Assembly: GCA_020636495.1 (NCBI GenBank)
Contig: JACJXQ010000008.1
Span: forward strand, 1,488,001 to 1,552,000
Reading direction: 5' to 3'
Origin: Chitinophagales bacterium
GTDB lineage: Bacteria; Bacteroidota; Bacteroidia; Chitinophagales; Chitinophagaceae
Length of the DNA stretch: 64,000 bases
Shown piece by piece: positions 1 to 8,902 of this stretch (positions within the stretch are counted from its first letter, which is position 1; each line of letters opens with the position of its first letter). Below the pieces are notes generated by a model. The model ran no database searches and was not told the DNA's origin. It saw only the letters and a program-made list of their open reading frames with translations. A program made the translations under genes and the position numbers.

Positions 1-2
1 TA

Positions 3-2114
3 AAGGATTACAAGAACGACCCTGACTACAAAGATGTGGACGTGGATATAGCTGTGAAGCTGAAGCTGAGTGGCCACGCGTTCAAGGTGGAGAAATATGA
101 ACACAGTTACCCTCACTGCTGGAGAACGGATAAACCGATCGTGTACTACCCGTTGGATGCTTGGTTCATAAAAACCACAGCTGTAAAAGACAGGATGATA
201 GAACTGAACAAGACTATCAATTGGAAACCCGCAGCTACAGGCACAGGTCGTTTTGGCAACTGGCTGGAGAACATGGTGGACTGGAACCTGAGCCGCAGCC
301 GCTTCTGGGGTACACCTTTACCGGTTTGGGTGAGTGATGATGGAGAACATGTGAAGTGTATAGGCAGCATAGATGAACTGATACAGGAAATGGACCACGC
401 CAATACGGTGCTGGATATCAACCAGAGCCTGGATCGTGATAACCTGGACCTGCACAAACCATTTGTTGACCAGGTGATACTGGCAACTGCTGACGGCAAA
501 CCTATGCACCGAGAGCCTGACCTGATAGACGTATGGTTTGACAGTGGAGCTATGCCGTATGCGCAATGGCACTACCCGTTTGAAAATAAACATGACCTGA
601 AACACAACTTCCCGGCAGACTTTATAGCCGAGGGGGTGGACCAGACACGTGGATGGTTCTACACACTGCACGCACTGGGCGTGATGCTCTTTGACAATGT
701 AGCTTACAAAACCGTAGTATCAAACGGCCTTGTGCTGGATAAGAACGGAAACAAAATGAGTAAGCGTGTTGGCAACGTGGTAGACCCGTTTGAAACAATT
801 GAGAAATATAGCGCCGACGCAACACGTTGGTACCTCATCACCAATGCCAGCCCATGGGACAGTATGAAGTTCGACCAGGCGGGTATACAGGAGGTACAGC
901 GCAAGTTCTTTGGTACATTATATAATACATATCAGTTTTTTGCATTGTATGCCAATGTTGATGGCTTTACATTCAAAGAACGTTATATACCTGTTAACGA
1001 ACGACCTGAAATAGACAGGTGGATACTTTCTGAGTTACATTCACTGGTACACAGGGTAACGGATTACATGAATGAGTATGAGCCTACGCAAGCGGGCCGT
1101 GCCATAGAATACTTCCTGGACGAGCAATTGAGCAACTGGTATGTACGCCTCTGCCGCCGTCGTTTCTGGAAGGGTGAGTATGAACAGGACAAGATAGCTG
1201 CATACCAGACGCTGTATGAATGCCTGGAAACCATGAGCTTCCTGATGGCTCCGGTAGCGCCTTTCTTCAGCGATTGGTTGTTTACCAACCTGAACAACGT
1301 GACCAACCGTTATGAAGCTCAGTCGGTACACCTGGCAGAGTTCCCGCAGGTAGACGACAGTGTGATAGATAAAGACCTGGAAGAACGTATGCAACTGGCA
1401 CAGGACGTTTCATCGCTGGTGCTGAGCCTGCGTAAAAAGGAGAACCTGAAAGTACGTCAGCCGCTGCAGAAGATACTGATACCCGTGCTGAACAAGCATA
1501 TGCAGGAGCAACTGCAACTGGTAGAAGAACTGGTGAAGAATGAGGTGAATGTGAAGGAGATACAGTACCTGGTAGAAACGGAAGGTTTCATTAAGAAGAA
1601 GGTAAAGGCCAACTTCAAAACACTGGGTGCTCGCCTTGGTGCTAAAATGAAAGCCGCAGCTGCGGCAATAACGCAAATGGGGCAGTCTGAAATAAGCGAA
1701 CTGGAACAGAATAATACGTATAACTTAAAAATAGAGAACGAAGAAATAGTAATTAGTATAGGAGATGTAGAAATAATAGCCGAAGACATTCCGGGCTGGT
1801 CGGTTGCCAATAAAGACAACCTGACAGTAGCGCTGGACATAACAGTAACCCCTGAGTTGCAGGATGAGGGCAATGCCCGCGAACTGGTGAACAGGATACA
1901 ACGTATCCGCAAAGATTCAGGGCTGGAACTTACAGACAGGATAGCCGTACAGGTAGAAGAGTATGAAACATTAAAATCAGCGATAATAAATTTCAGTGAC
2001 TATATTTGCACGGAAATTTTGGCGGATAATATAGAAATCGTTCCTCAGATGCAGTCTGGTACTGAGATTGAGGTGAATGATGTAACTCTTAAAGTGTTAA
2101 TTTCTAAAAATTAG
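3..2114 (+). CDS. ileS: Isoleucyl-tRNA synthetase, C-terminal part (5' end outside window)
   Basis: The frame is open from the window edge, so the N-terminal part (including the HIGH motif) lies upstream. About 703 residues are present. They include the editing-to-catalytic transition with the tryptophan-rich segments FGNWLENMVDW and RSRFWGTPLPVW, the DQTRGWFYTLH stretch, the class I signature KMSKR (in NGNKMSKRVGN) and the alpha-helical anticodon-binding domain. The cytoplasmic enzyme charges tRNA-Ile with isoleucine. The stop is followed only 6 bp later by the DksA-like gene, an ileS-dksA order I know from Bacteroidota. No lspA follows, although it often does in that phylum. Confidence 0.97.
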   Translation, partial: KDYKNDPDYKDVDVDIAVKLKLSGHAFKVEKYEHSYPHCWRTDKPIVYYPLDAWFIKTTAVKDRMIELNKTINWKPAATGTGRFGNWLENMVDWNLSRSRFWGTPLPVWVSDDGEHVKCIGSIDELIQEMDHANTVLDINQSLDRDNLDLHKPFVDQVILATADGKPMHREPDLIDVWFDSGAMPYAQWHYPFENKHDLKHNFPADFIAEGVDQTRGWFYTLHALGVMLFDNVAYKTVVSNGLVLDKNGNKMSKRVGNVVDPFETIEKYSADATRWYLITNASPWDSMKFDQAGIQEVQRKFFGTLYNTYQFFALYANVDGFTFKERYIPVNERPEIDRWILSELHSLVHRVTDYMNEYEPTQAGRAIEYFLDEQLSNWYVRLCRRRFWKGEYEQDKIAAYQTLYECLETMSFLMAPVAPFFSDWLFTNLNNVTNRYEAQSVHLAEFPQVDDSVIDKDLEERMQLAQDVSSLVLSLRKKENLKVRQPLQKILIPVLNKHMQEQLQLVEELVKNEVNVKEIQYLVETEGFIKKKVKANFKTLGARLGAKMKAAAAAITQMGQSEISELEQNNTYNLKIENEEIVISIGDVEIIAEDIPGWSVANKDNLTVALDITVTPELQDEGNARELVNRIQRIRKDSGLELTDRIAVQVEEYETLKSAIINFSDYICTEILADNIEIVPQMQSGTEIEVNDVTLKVLISKN

Positions 2115-2120
2115 AAAATT

Positions 2121-3266
2121 ATGGCCACAAAAAAGAAAACTGCAGCAAAAAAGGCTGCACCGGCAAAGAAAAATGCTAAAGCCTCAAAAACTGTGGCACC
2201 TAAGAAAGCTGTAAAGAAGGCAACTCCTGCTAAGAAAGCTGCTCCTGCAAAAAAAGCAGCAGCTAAAAAGAACGTAACAAAGAAAGCGGCTCCTGCAAAG
2301 AAAGCCGTAGTGAAAAAGGCGGCGCCTTCTAAAAAATCTGCACCTAAAAAAGCGGTAGCCAAAAAAGTGGCACCGGCTAAAAAAGTAGCGGCTAAGAAGG
2401 TTGCGCCGAATAAAAAATCGGTCACAACTAAAACAAAGGCAACTAACGTGAAAAAAGACACGACGAAGAGTACTACTAAAAAAGCAGCTCCTGCCAAGAA
2501 AGCTGCTGTGAAGAAAGCTGCACCTGCGCCAAAGGCTGCAGCCAAGAAAGCTGAGCCGGCTAAAAAAGCTGAGGCTAAAGCAACAACTGCCAAAAAAGCA
2601 ACTGCTCCGAAAGCAGCAGCTAAAAAGGTAGAAGCAAAAAAAGAAGCTCCGGCAAAAGTGCTTAAAACTGCTACTACTGCTAAACTGAGCAAGCCAGCAG
2701 CCACTGTACCTACAGAAAAGCCAAAACCAACAAGGCGCAATGCACGTGAAGAAGGTAAAACACAGGTTGTAGTGGCACACCGCCGCCTGGAGAGCAAAAA
2801 AAATACTGAAAAGTCAGGCAAGACGATGATCAATTATCAGCCGGAGTTTACACGCTCTATATTGGATGCACCTATCGAGTCACAAGGTCCTGTTTACCGT
2901 TATAGTGATGAAGAACTGAATGAGTTCAGGGTATTGATTACAGGTCGCCTGGAAGCCGCACGTAAAGAGCTGGCTTACCTGCAGGGTCTTATCACCCGCA
3001 AGGATGAAGCCGGTACTGAAGATACAGAGAACCGTTATATGAATATGGAAGATGGTAGTGGTGCAATGGAGCGTGAGCAACTGGCACAACTGGCCAGTCG
3101 CCAGATACAGTTCATCAACCACCTGGAAAAGGCAATGATGCGCATTGAGAATAAAACTTACGGTATCTGCCGTGTTACAGGCAAGCTGATAGAGAAAGCG
3201 CGTCTGCGTGCTGTACCTCATGCTACATTGAGTATCGAAGCTAAAAAGATGATGTCTTCAAAATAG
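2121..3266 (+). CDS. DksA/TraR-family protein with long histone H1-like Lys/Ala/Pro tail
   Basis: 381 residues in two parts. Residues 1 to about 195 are low-complexity, built of AAKKAAPAKK-like units resembling histone H1 or bacterial HU tails, and probably bind nucleic acid. Residues 259-381 form a DksA/TraR-type domain: a coiled-coil hairpin, then the C4 zinc-finger region. Of the four zinc cysteines only Cys350 remains; the other positions read Thr353, Ser371 and Ala374, so zinc binding is unlikely. From memory, Bacteroidota DksA-like proteins commonly show the same cysteine loss (ICRVTGK, ATLSIEAK). DksA proteins act on RNA polymerase with ppGpp; whether this one does is inferred. Probably co-transcribed with ileS. 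Confidence 0.9.
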   Translation: MATKKKTAAKKAAPAKKNAKASKTVAPKKAVKKATPAKKAAPAKKAAAKKNVTKKAAPAKKAVVKKAAPSKKSAPKKAVAKKVAPAKKVAAKKVAPNKKSVTTKTKATNVKKDTTKSTTKKAAPAKKAAVKKAAPAPKAAAKKAEPAKKAEAKATTAKKATAPKAAAKKVEAKKEAPAKVLKTATTAKLSKPAATVPTEKPKPTRRNAREEGKTQVVVAHRRLESKKNTEKSGKTMINYQPEFTRSILDAPIESQGPVYRYSDEELNEFRVLITGRLEAARKELAYLQGLITRKDEAGTEDTENRYMNMEDGSGAMEREQLAQLASRQIQFINHLEKAMMRIENKTYGICRVTGKLIEKARLRAVPHATLSIEAKKMMSSK

Positions 3267-3284
3267 TAGATGCTTATAAATAAT

Positions 3285-3318
3285 AAAAGAGCCGCACTGA
3301 TTTACAGGCGGCTCTTTT
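3285..3318. terminator. Bidirectional intrinsic terminator
   Basis: Arms GAGCCGC (3289-3295) and GCGGCTC (3308-3314) are flanked by AAAA on the left and TTTT on the right, so the hairpin can end both the DksA-like transcript and the convergent arginase transcript. Confidence 0.85.
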
Positions 3319-3337
3319 ATTATAAAAAAAGTGTGTT

Positions 3338-4285
3338 TTAGTTTACCAGCAGTATATTCACACAACGCTGAAGTATGTTGAAAGCAATTTCAGCCATCAG
3401 GTTTTCCTTGTCAAGTGTTGGGTTTACCTCTGTCACCTCAAAGCAGCAAATCTTATGGTTCTGCATAAAGGTTGCCAACAGGTCTTCTGCTTCACGCTCG
3501 CGCAGGCCATTGCTGACAGGTGTGCCGGTGCCACGGGATATGGAGCTGTCTAATGAATCAACATCGAATGAGATATAGATATCATCACAATTGCTCAGGT
3601 GCAATAGGGTAGACCTTACAACGCTTTCTACGCCTTTCTTGCGTACTTCCTGCACAGGAATGATCTTAATGCCATGTTTTTTTATCAGGAATTCCTCTTC
3701 CTTTTCGTAATCGCGCAACGCAATAAAAACGATATCTTCGGGTTGTATCTTGGGTTGTATCTTGCCTATGTTCTTTATCTTTTCCCATATATCTACCGTA
3801 GTAGCGTCAGGTGTGTGTACTTGGTTTTCCAAGTTGTCGTAACCAAGGGCAGCAGCAAGTGGCATACCATGCATATTACCTGAAGGGGTAGTGTAGGGTG
3901 TATGCATATCGGCGTGTGCGTCTATCCATATCACCCCTAGCCTATTCTTGGGCTTAGCCATTTTTATACCTGCTATTGTACCGCCCGCAGTGCTGTGATC
4001 GCCGGCAAGTACCAGCGGAAACAGGCCTGATTTCAGGGTTTTTTCAACAGCCGTAGCCACCCTTTCGTACATAGTGTATACTCCCTTTATCCTTTTTGCA
4101 TAGGGAGAGGCTACAGGCTCATATAGTAAGTGGTTCTCTGTTTCGAGGTTCTCTGTCGGGAAGTTGACGAAGAAACTGCTCATAAAATCCAGTGCTGCTA
4201 CTTTTATTGCATCTACGCCAAGGCTGGCACCACGTGTTCCGGCACCAATTTCAGAACGTACTTCTATGATCTTTATATTGCGCAT
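3338..4285 (-). CDS. rocF: Arginase (ureohydrolase family)
   Basis: 315 residues from the start chosen at MRNIKIIEV; a longer frame upstream has no family similarity. All manganese-site motifs of the arginase/agmatinase/formiminoglutamase superfamily are present: GDHSTAGG, DAHADMH and SFDVDSLDSS, and GNMHGMPLA is typical of true arginases. The expected reaction is arginine to ornithine and urea in the cytoplasm. It lies 34 bp downstream of tamL on the same strand. A TATCTTTA box (complement of 4292-4299) suggests its own promoter. Agmatinase or formiminoglutamase activity cannot be wholly excluded from sequence. Confidence 0.9.
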   Translation of the reverse strand: MRNIKIIEVRSEIGAGTRGASLGVDAIKVAALDFMSSFFVNFPTENLETENHLLYEPVASPYAKRIKGVYTMYERVATAVEKTLKSGLFPLVLAGDHSTAGGTIAGIKMAKPKNRLGVIWIDAHADMHTPYTTPSGNMHGMPLAAALGYDNLENQVHTPDATTVDIWEKIKNIGKIQPKIQPEDIVFIALRDYEKEEEFLIKKHGIKIIPVQEVRKKGVESVVRSTLLHLSNCDDIYISFDVDSLDSSISRGTGTPVSNGLREREAEDLLATFMQNHKICCFEVTEVNPTLDKENLMAEIAFNILQRCVNILLVN

Positions 4286-4319
4286 ACAGGGTAAAGATAA
4301 GATTAAATACAAAATGACT

Positions 4320-6764
4320 TTAGAATGGATAGCCGATGGCAATATTCCATACAAGGTTCTTCTGCCACCATTTGTTATACAGCAGGTCAATATCCTGTAC
4401 TATCCAGCCTTGCTTCAGATAGCTTTCAGATACGATGCTGTTATCGCCAGGTACTTTCAGTGGAATAGCGGCATCTACCCTCAGTACAAAAAGGCTGGAA
4501 ATATCTATCCTGATACCCAGTCCACCGTCTACAGCAAAGTCACGGTAGAGGTTCTTGAAATGGAATTCAGCATCAAAATAACTGGAAGATTTATTGGCCA
4601 GCCATATATTACCGGCATCGGCAAATGCAGCACCGTTGAATTGCAGCAAGCCACTGAATAGTTTAAATATGTTGAAACGGTATTCTCCACTCATTTCTAT
4701 TTTTATATCGCCTGTACGGTCGATGAATGCGGCGGATGTGTTGTCACTGGATGTGGCTCCTGTTGTATCTACATAAGATCCCGGTCCGAGTGTACGTATC
4801 TTCCAACCTCTCATACTGAACGGGCCACCCACGAAATATTGTTTCAGGTAGGGCAAGGTTGAAGTTTTGCTGATGCCATAAGGTACACCAATACCACCGG
4901 AAAGGCGCAGCGCAGTTGTGGAGTGTTTTTGTTTGATATAATGTCTCAGGTCATAGTCAAGTCTAACATATTGTGAGTAGCTGGCTGTAAGGTTGGGCGA
5001 TACTTTGTTCAGCCCGCCTACAAGACCTCCTGCTTCTTCTATGCCCAGCCTGATATAGCTGTAGTCATCATAGAATTTTGCCTGTGCAGCATTACTGTAT
5101 ATCCAGGTGATATTTTCACCTTCAATGAACGTTTCACGATAACTGTTTCTCAGAAATTCATTGGTGTCCAATCTTGCCTGGAACTGATCGGAAGTTTTGA
5201 TAGAGATATCGTTGACAAAGAATGGTGACACTTCCCAGTTTTTTGTACTGGTTTCCCGCCATTTGTAGGTGAATCGTGATGTCAGGTTTACCAGGTCGAA
5301 AAAAGTAACACGTTCCAACAAGTTAGCACCCAGTGCAACTTCTGTACGCGGTGTGTTGCGTATGCTGTACCGCTCTTTTCCTATCGGGAACAGGAATTTA
5401 GGAAACTCAAGACTGGTATTGATACTTGCTGTACGGGTAAGCAGGTGGAACTGCCCCGCACTGTCTACCTGGCTTTCTACACCACCGTTAACAGTGGTGG
5501 TAAATAAATTAGCGCCTCGTGCTACGTTGTTGTTACGGAAGCTTAGAGTAATACCACTACCCAATGTATAGGTAGTACCTGTAGAGCCTTCAAGGTTAGC
5601 ACTGTAATCATATTTTTTGGCCCTGCTCATCATTACAACGAAGTTCAGCCATTGCAGGCCACCTTCATCTCTGGTGCTATCTTCGATATATATTGCTCTT
5701 ACTGTCGAAAATACACCAAGTTGATTCAGTTCTGTAATGGTCTTATCATAATCGCTTTGTGCATAGTATTTGTCAGATGATACAAAAATATGGTTATGTA
5801 TCACCTTTGAACGTATATAGTAATCATGATAGCGAAAGGTAGTTTTCTGTATTTTTTTAACGATCATAGTGCTGTCTGTAGCATCACGCTTATCCTCAAA
5901 ATCGGGGAAGACATAGATCTTATTTACAGCACAACGCCTGAATGCTTTGTCCTCCCCTTCGCTGGTTATGTTAATGTAAATATCAAGGGTGGGGCGTGTC
6001 TCTTCCTTTTTTGAGATAAAGTCGGTTGCACTCGTCAACACGTTTTCTTCTATTCTTTTGTATTCTTTTTTAGTAGTGTCTAATACAAAGCTTATATTAT
6101 TATTTGAGAAGTAGTAATATCCTTTTTCTTTCAGTACAGATGTGATCCGGCTTCTTTCTTTTTCTACCAGGTCGGCAGAATACGCTTTGCCTGAACGCAA
6201 AAACGTTTCGCCGAATGCTTCGCGTACAAAGGATTTTACTGCGCTGTCCTTTATCTCTTCGAAGTAGACACGTGATATTAAGTAGTTGATACCTGTATTT
6301 ACTTCATATGTCACAGATGCCTTTTTTCGTTTCTGGTTGAATACAGTAGTATCTTTCACTTTTGCGTAAAAATACCCCTGGTGAAACAGGTAGGATTCCA
6401 TATAGCTTTCAGACTGTACTATGGTAGTGCTGTCGTAAATTACGGGTGCCTCAACAGAGCGTGATTCAAGCTGGAAGTTATTACTGTCATTCTGGTACTT
6501 GTTGTAGCGCATGTTGTACAGGAATAACTTTGGTTTGAACCCATCTACTATGAATGAAGAGTTGGGCTTTTGTACGATAGCCCCCAGCAGTTTATCGGTA
6601 AGTTCGGATTTTGCTGTGAGATATTTATTGGATGTAAATTCAACTGAGTTGCTTTTTAACAGGTACTGACCCTCCTTTAAGTGACGGGCACTGTTGCAAG
6701 CACTATGGGCTAATGTGAACCAGCCGAGAGCCAATAATATATATATCCTTATTTTATGAAGCAT
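4320..6764 (-). CDS. tamL: TamL-like BamA/TamA-family outer membrane lipoprotein
   Basis: 814 residues. The start at MLHKIRIY gives an N-terminal hydrophobic segment ending in LAHSAC, a plausible though imperfect lipobox with Cys23, followed by ARHLKEGQYLL as in TamL proteins. POTRA-like repeats fill roughly residues 25-370. The C-terminal half is a 16-strand-type Omp85 barrel with a VGGPFSMRGW motif (family VRGY/F) and a final aromatic residue (IAIGYPF). TamL is the Bacteroidota lipoprotein counterpart of TamA, thought to help outer membrane protein or lipid transport with TamB. No tamB lies in the window. It is divergent from an RNA methyltransferase gene, with only 37 bp between the starts. 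Confidence 0.9.
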   Translation of the reverse strand: MLHKIRIYILLALGWFTLAHSACNSARHLKEGQYLLKSNSVEFTSNKYLTAKSELTDKLLGAIVQKPNSSFIVDGFKPKLFLYNMRYNKYQNDSNNFQLESRSVEAPVIYDSTTIVQSESYMESYLFHQGYFYAKVKDTTVFNQKRKKASVTYEVNTGINYLISRVYFEEIKDSAVKSFVREAFGETFLRSGKAYSADLVEKERSRITSVLKEKGYYYFSNNNISFVLDTTKKEYKRIEENVLTSATDFISKKEETRPTLDIYINITSEGEDKAFRRCAVNKIYVFPDFEDKRDATDSTMIVKKIQKTTFRYHDYYIRSKVIHNHIFVSSDKYYAQSDYDKTITELNQLGVFSTVRAIYIEDSTRDEGGLQWLNFVVMMSRAKKYDYSANLEGSTGTTYTLGSGITLSFRNNNVARGANLFTTTVNGGVESQVDSAGQFHLLTRTASINTSLEFPKFLFPIGKERYSIRNTPRTEVALGANLLERVTFFDLVNLTSRFTYKWRETSTKNWEVSPFFVNDISIKTSDQFQARLDTNEFLRNSYRETFIEGENITWIYSNAAQAKFYDDYSYIRLGIEEAGGLVGGLNKVSPNLTASYSQYVRLDYDLRHYIKQKHSTTALRLSGGIGVPYGISKTSTLPYLKQYFVGGPFSMRGWKIRTLGPGSYVDTTGATSSDNTSAAFIDRTGDIKIEMSGEYRFNIFKLFSGLLQFNGAAFADAGNIWLANKSSSYFDAEFHFKNLYRDFAVDGGLGIRIDISSLFVLRVDAAIPLKVPGDNSIVSESYLKQGWIVQDIDLLYNKWWQKNLVWNIAIGYPF

Positions 6765-6788
6765 GTACCTGTTAAGGACAATTAGATT

Positions 6789-6796
6789 TAGTTTTG
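6789..6796 (+). promoter_or_regulatory. Bacteroidota -7 box (TAGTTTTG) for the RNA methyltransferase
   Basis: An exact TAnnTTTG match ends only 5 nt before the ATG at 6802, which predicts a leaderless or nearly leaderless transcript. No good -33 TTTG was seen at the usual distance. Confidence 0.5.
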
Positions 6797-6801
6797 CTGT
6801 T

Positions 6802-7542
6802 ATGTTATCAAATGCGCAAAGTAAGTACATTCGGTCGTTAAGTCAGCAAAAATACCGTAAACAATATAAGGTATTTCTGGCTGAAGGTGATAAAATTGCC
6901 CGTGAATGGCTGGCAACTGCAGGACCTATACAAATGATAGTGGCCACTGAGGATTGGGCAGAAGAAAATAAACAGCTGATTCATGGCCATTCAGAGGCGG
7001 AATTATGTATTGTAACTGCAGATGAACTGGAACGGGTATCAGTGTTACAGGCGGCGCATAAGGCATTGTTGGTAGTACCTTATCCTCCAATTGCTGCTGA
7101 ACTACCAACATCAGGTTGGAGTATTGTAACCGAACGGGTGCAAGACCCCGGAAACTTAGGAACTATCATACGAATTGCCGATTGGTTTGGTGTGCAGCAT
7201 GTAGTGTGTTCGCCTGATTGTGCAGACTTTTATAATCCTAAAGTAGTGCAGGCAGCTATGGGAGGGCATCTGCGTGTACAACTACATGTAACGGAATTGG
7301 TACCGTTTGTAAGGGATACTGATCTTACTACTATTGCAGCAACACTTGGCGGGACCAGCATCTATGAAATTGAAAAGCCGGATAGTGGCATACTGATGAT
7401 AGGCAATGAGTCCAAAGGGTTATCAGATGAAATCTTGCAATGTGCAGATATGAAAGTGACCATTCCAAGGCTCGGAGGAGCTGAGTCTCTAAATGCCGGT
7501 GTGTCGGCAGGTATACTTACGGCTTTTCTGGCAGGGCGTTAA
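6802..7542 (+). CDS. TrmH/SpoU-family RNA 2'-O-methyltransferase
   Basis: 246 residues from the ATG at 6802; the promoter-like box at 6789-6796 excludes the longer start. The N-terminal part (KYIRSLSQQKYRKQYKVFLAEG) matches the substrate-binding domain of SpoU enzymes. The C-terminal SPOUT domain shows the three motifs: ERVQDPGNLGTIIRIADW, LMIGNESKGLSDEI and IPRLGGAESLNAGVSAGI. It uses S-adenosylmethionine to methylate a ribose 2'-OH in tRNA or rRNA; the exact target cannot be told. An adjacent tamL is a pairing I recall from Bacteroidota genomes. Confidence 0.93.
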   Translation: MLSNAQSKYIRSLSQQKYRKQYKVFLAEGDKIAREWLATAGPIQMIVATEDWAEENKQLIHGHSEAELCIVTADELERVSVLQAAHKALLVVPYPPIAAELPTSGWSIVTERVQDPGNLGTIIRIADWFGVQHVVCSPDCADFYNPKVVQAAMGGHLRVQLHVTELVPFVRDTDLTTIAATLGGTSIYEIEKPDSGILMIGNESKGLSDEILQCADMKVTIPRLGGAESLNAGVSAGILTAFLAGR

Positions 7543-7628
7543 AATAATGGTAAAACGACTGCTATTCGCTATTCCGGCATAGGTATTGGATTAGTATTGG
7601 TATATTTTTATATGCTAAAAGCCATGTT

Positions 7629-8318
7629 ATGAAGAAAATATTAACGATACTGGTACTGATACTTTCTACAGTTTCGATTTATGCCCGTAATGATGAGCGT
7701 AGTGTACTTGAGGTACGCCTCAACGATCATTCCCCGTTAATTGTAGTAATAGACGGCAGGGATTATAACAAATACGGCCGTACGATAACAATCGGCAATC
7801 TGCCTAAAGGCTGGCACAATATCAAAGTATATCAATACAAAGAGTACAAAGATGGAGGAGGCAGGGCGAAAACAATATATTCAGGCCGACTACGTATTGA
7901 CGCCGGTACCGTAACCCGTTGTGTTGTTGACGTGCAGAATAACAGGATGCGTATTAATAGCATGGATATAGAAGATGCATATGTGGAATATGACCGCCTG
8001 GAAAATAATGACCATTATGAAAATAACAACAACCAACTGCTGAATGATGACCTGAAAGACCTTCAGGCAAGGGTAGAAGAACGTATTTCTGACTCTGAGA
8101 AGCTGAAATTAATGAAGTCAGTTTTGGAAGGCCGTACTTATTATAGTGTACAGGTGCGAACTATGTTAGACTGGCTTGCATTTGAAGGCAGCAGGTTAGA
8201 CTTTGCCAAATGGTCGTACGATAGGATAATTGACAAAAAAGACTATTGGAAGCTGGAGGACGTTTTTACATTCAGCGCCTCAAAAGATGAATACAATAAG
8301 TATATCAAGTCTCATTAA
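7629..8318 (+). CDS. Secreted DUF4476 protein
   Basis: 229 residues with a clear signal peptide (MKKILTILVLILSTVSIYA). The first half is a beta-rich, PEGA-like segment (GNLPKGWHNIKVYQY). The second half, from about residue 135, is a DUF4476 domain with the typical pattern LDWLAFEGSRLDFAKWSYDR followed by VFTFSASKDEYNKYI. Function is unknown; the protein should be periplasmic or exported. Its last 14 bp overlap the end of the convergent PAP2 gene, so the two C-terminal coding ends constrain each other. Confidence 0.88.
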   Translation: MKKILTILVLILSTVSIYARNDERSVLEVRLNDHSPLIVVIDGRDYNKYGRTITIGNLPKGWHNIKVYQYKEYKDGGGRAKTIYSGRLRIDAGTVTRCVVDVQNNRMRINSMDIEDAYVEYDRLENNDHYENNNNQLLNDDLKDLQARVEERISDSEKLKLMKSVLEGRTYYSVQVRTMLDWLAFEGSRLDFAKWSYDRIIDKKDYWKLEDVFTFSASKDEYNKYIKSH

Positions 8319-8901
8319 CTGAAGGGGCCGGCTTGTGATATACCCTGTTGTAAGTATAACCTGTTACCAGCCCGATAATTGTACCTAAAATACCTCCTAT
8401 CAATACATCTCCAGGGAAGTGGACTCCCACGTATATTTGGGCGTATGCCACTGAAAAGGCCCAGAGTAAGGCCACTACCCATACCCAGCGAGCCTTTTTT
8501 CTGAGGCTTACGGCGCTGAATACACCCATGGCAAAATGATTGGTGGCATGAGATGAAGGAAAGCTATGCCCGCTGCCGCATGGCACCAGCAGGTGTACTA
8601 TATCTTTTATGTATGGGTTGTTACATGGCCTCAGGCGTATATAATAAGGTTTTATAATGCTGGCACTCACATAATCGCCTAATGCAAATGCCAATATAAA
8701 GAATACGCACCACATCCAGCCTTTACGTCCGTAGTTAAGCGGCATGAAGATCAGCAGGAACAGATACAATGGTGCCCATGTCCACTGGTTGCGTAGTACA
8801 GGCATCAGCAGGTCAAAGAAGTCGTTCACCCATTGGGTATTCAGGTAATACCATGCGGTAAAATCCCAATATATAAGCCAATCGTGTACTGCTTTCAGCA
8901 T
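8305..8901 (-). CDS. PAP2-family membrane phosphatase
   Basis: 198 residues with about five or six membrane segments. Motif 1 is KPYYIRLRP, motif 2 is SFPSSHATN, and motif 3 is AQIYVGVHFPGD, where the usual Ser-Arg pair before the catalytic His/Asp is Ala-Gln. Family members dephosphorylate lipids such as undecaprenyl pyrophosphate or phosphatidylglycerol phosphate at the inner membrane; the substrate here is not evident. The start lies 1 bp after the stop of the upstream methyltransferase, so the two are probably translationally coupled. Confidence 0.9.
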   Translation of the reverse strand: MLKAVHDWLIYWDFTAWYYLNTQWVNDFFDLLMPVLRNQWTWAPLYLFLLIFMPLNYGRKGWMWCVFFILAFALGDYVSASIIKPYYIRLRPCNNPYIKDIVHLLVPCGSGHSFPSSHATNHFAMGVFSAVSLRKKARWVWVVALLWAFSVAYAQIYVGVHFPGDVLIGGILGTIIGLVTGYTYNRVYHKPAPSVNET

Positions 8902-8902
8902 A

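Noticed and set aside
2111..2833. 240-codon antisense open frame rich in Ala, Phe and Val
   Set aside because: It is the mirror of the Lys/Ala-rich DksA tail; repetitive codons keep the opposite frame open.
3319..3337. Search for lspA after the DksA-like gene
   Set aside because: The usual Bacteroidota neighbour is absent; the next gene is a convergent arginase.
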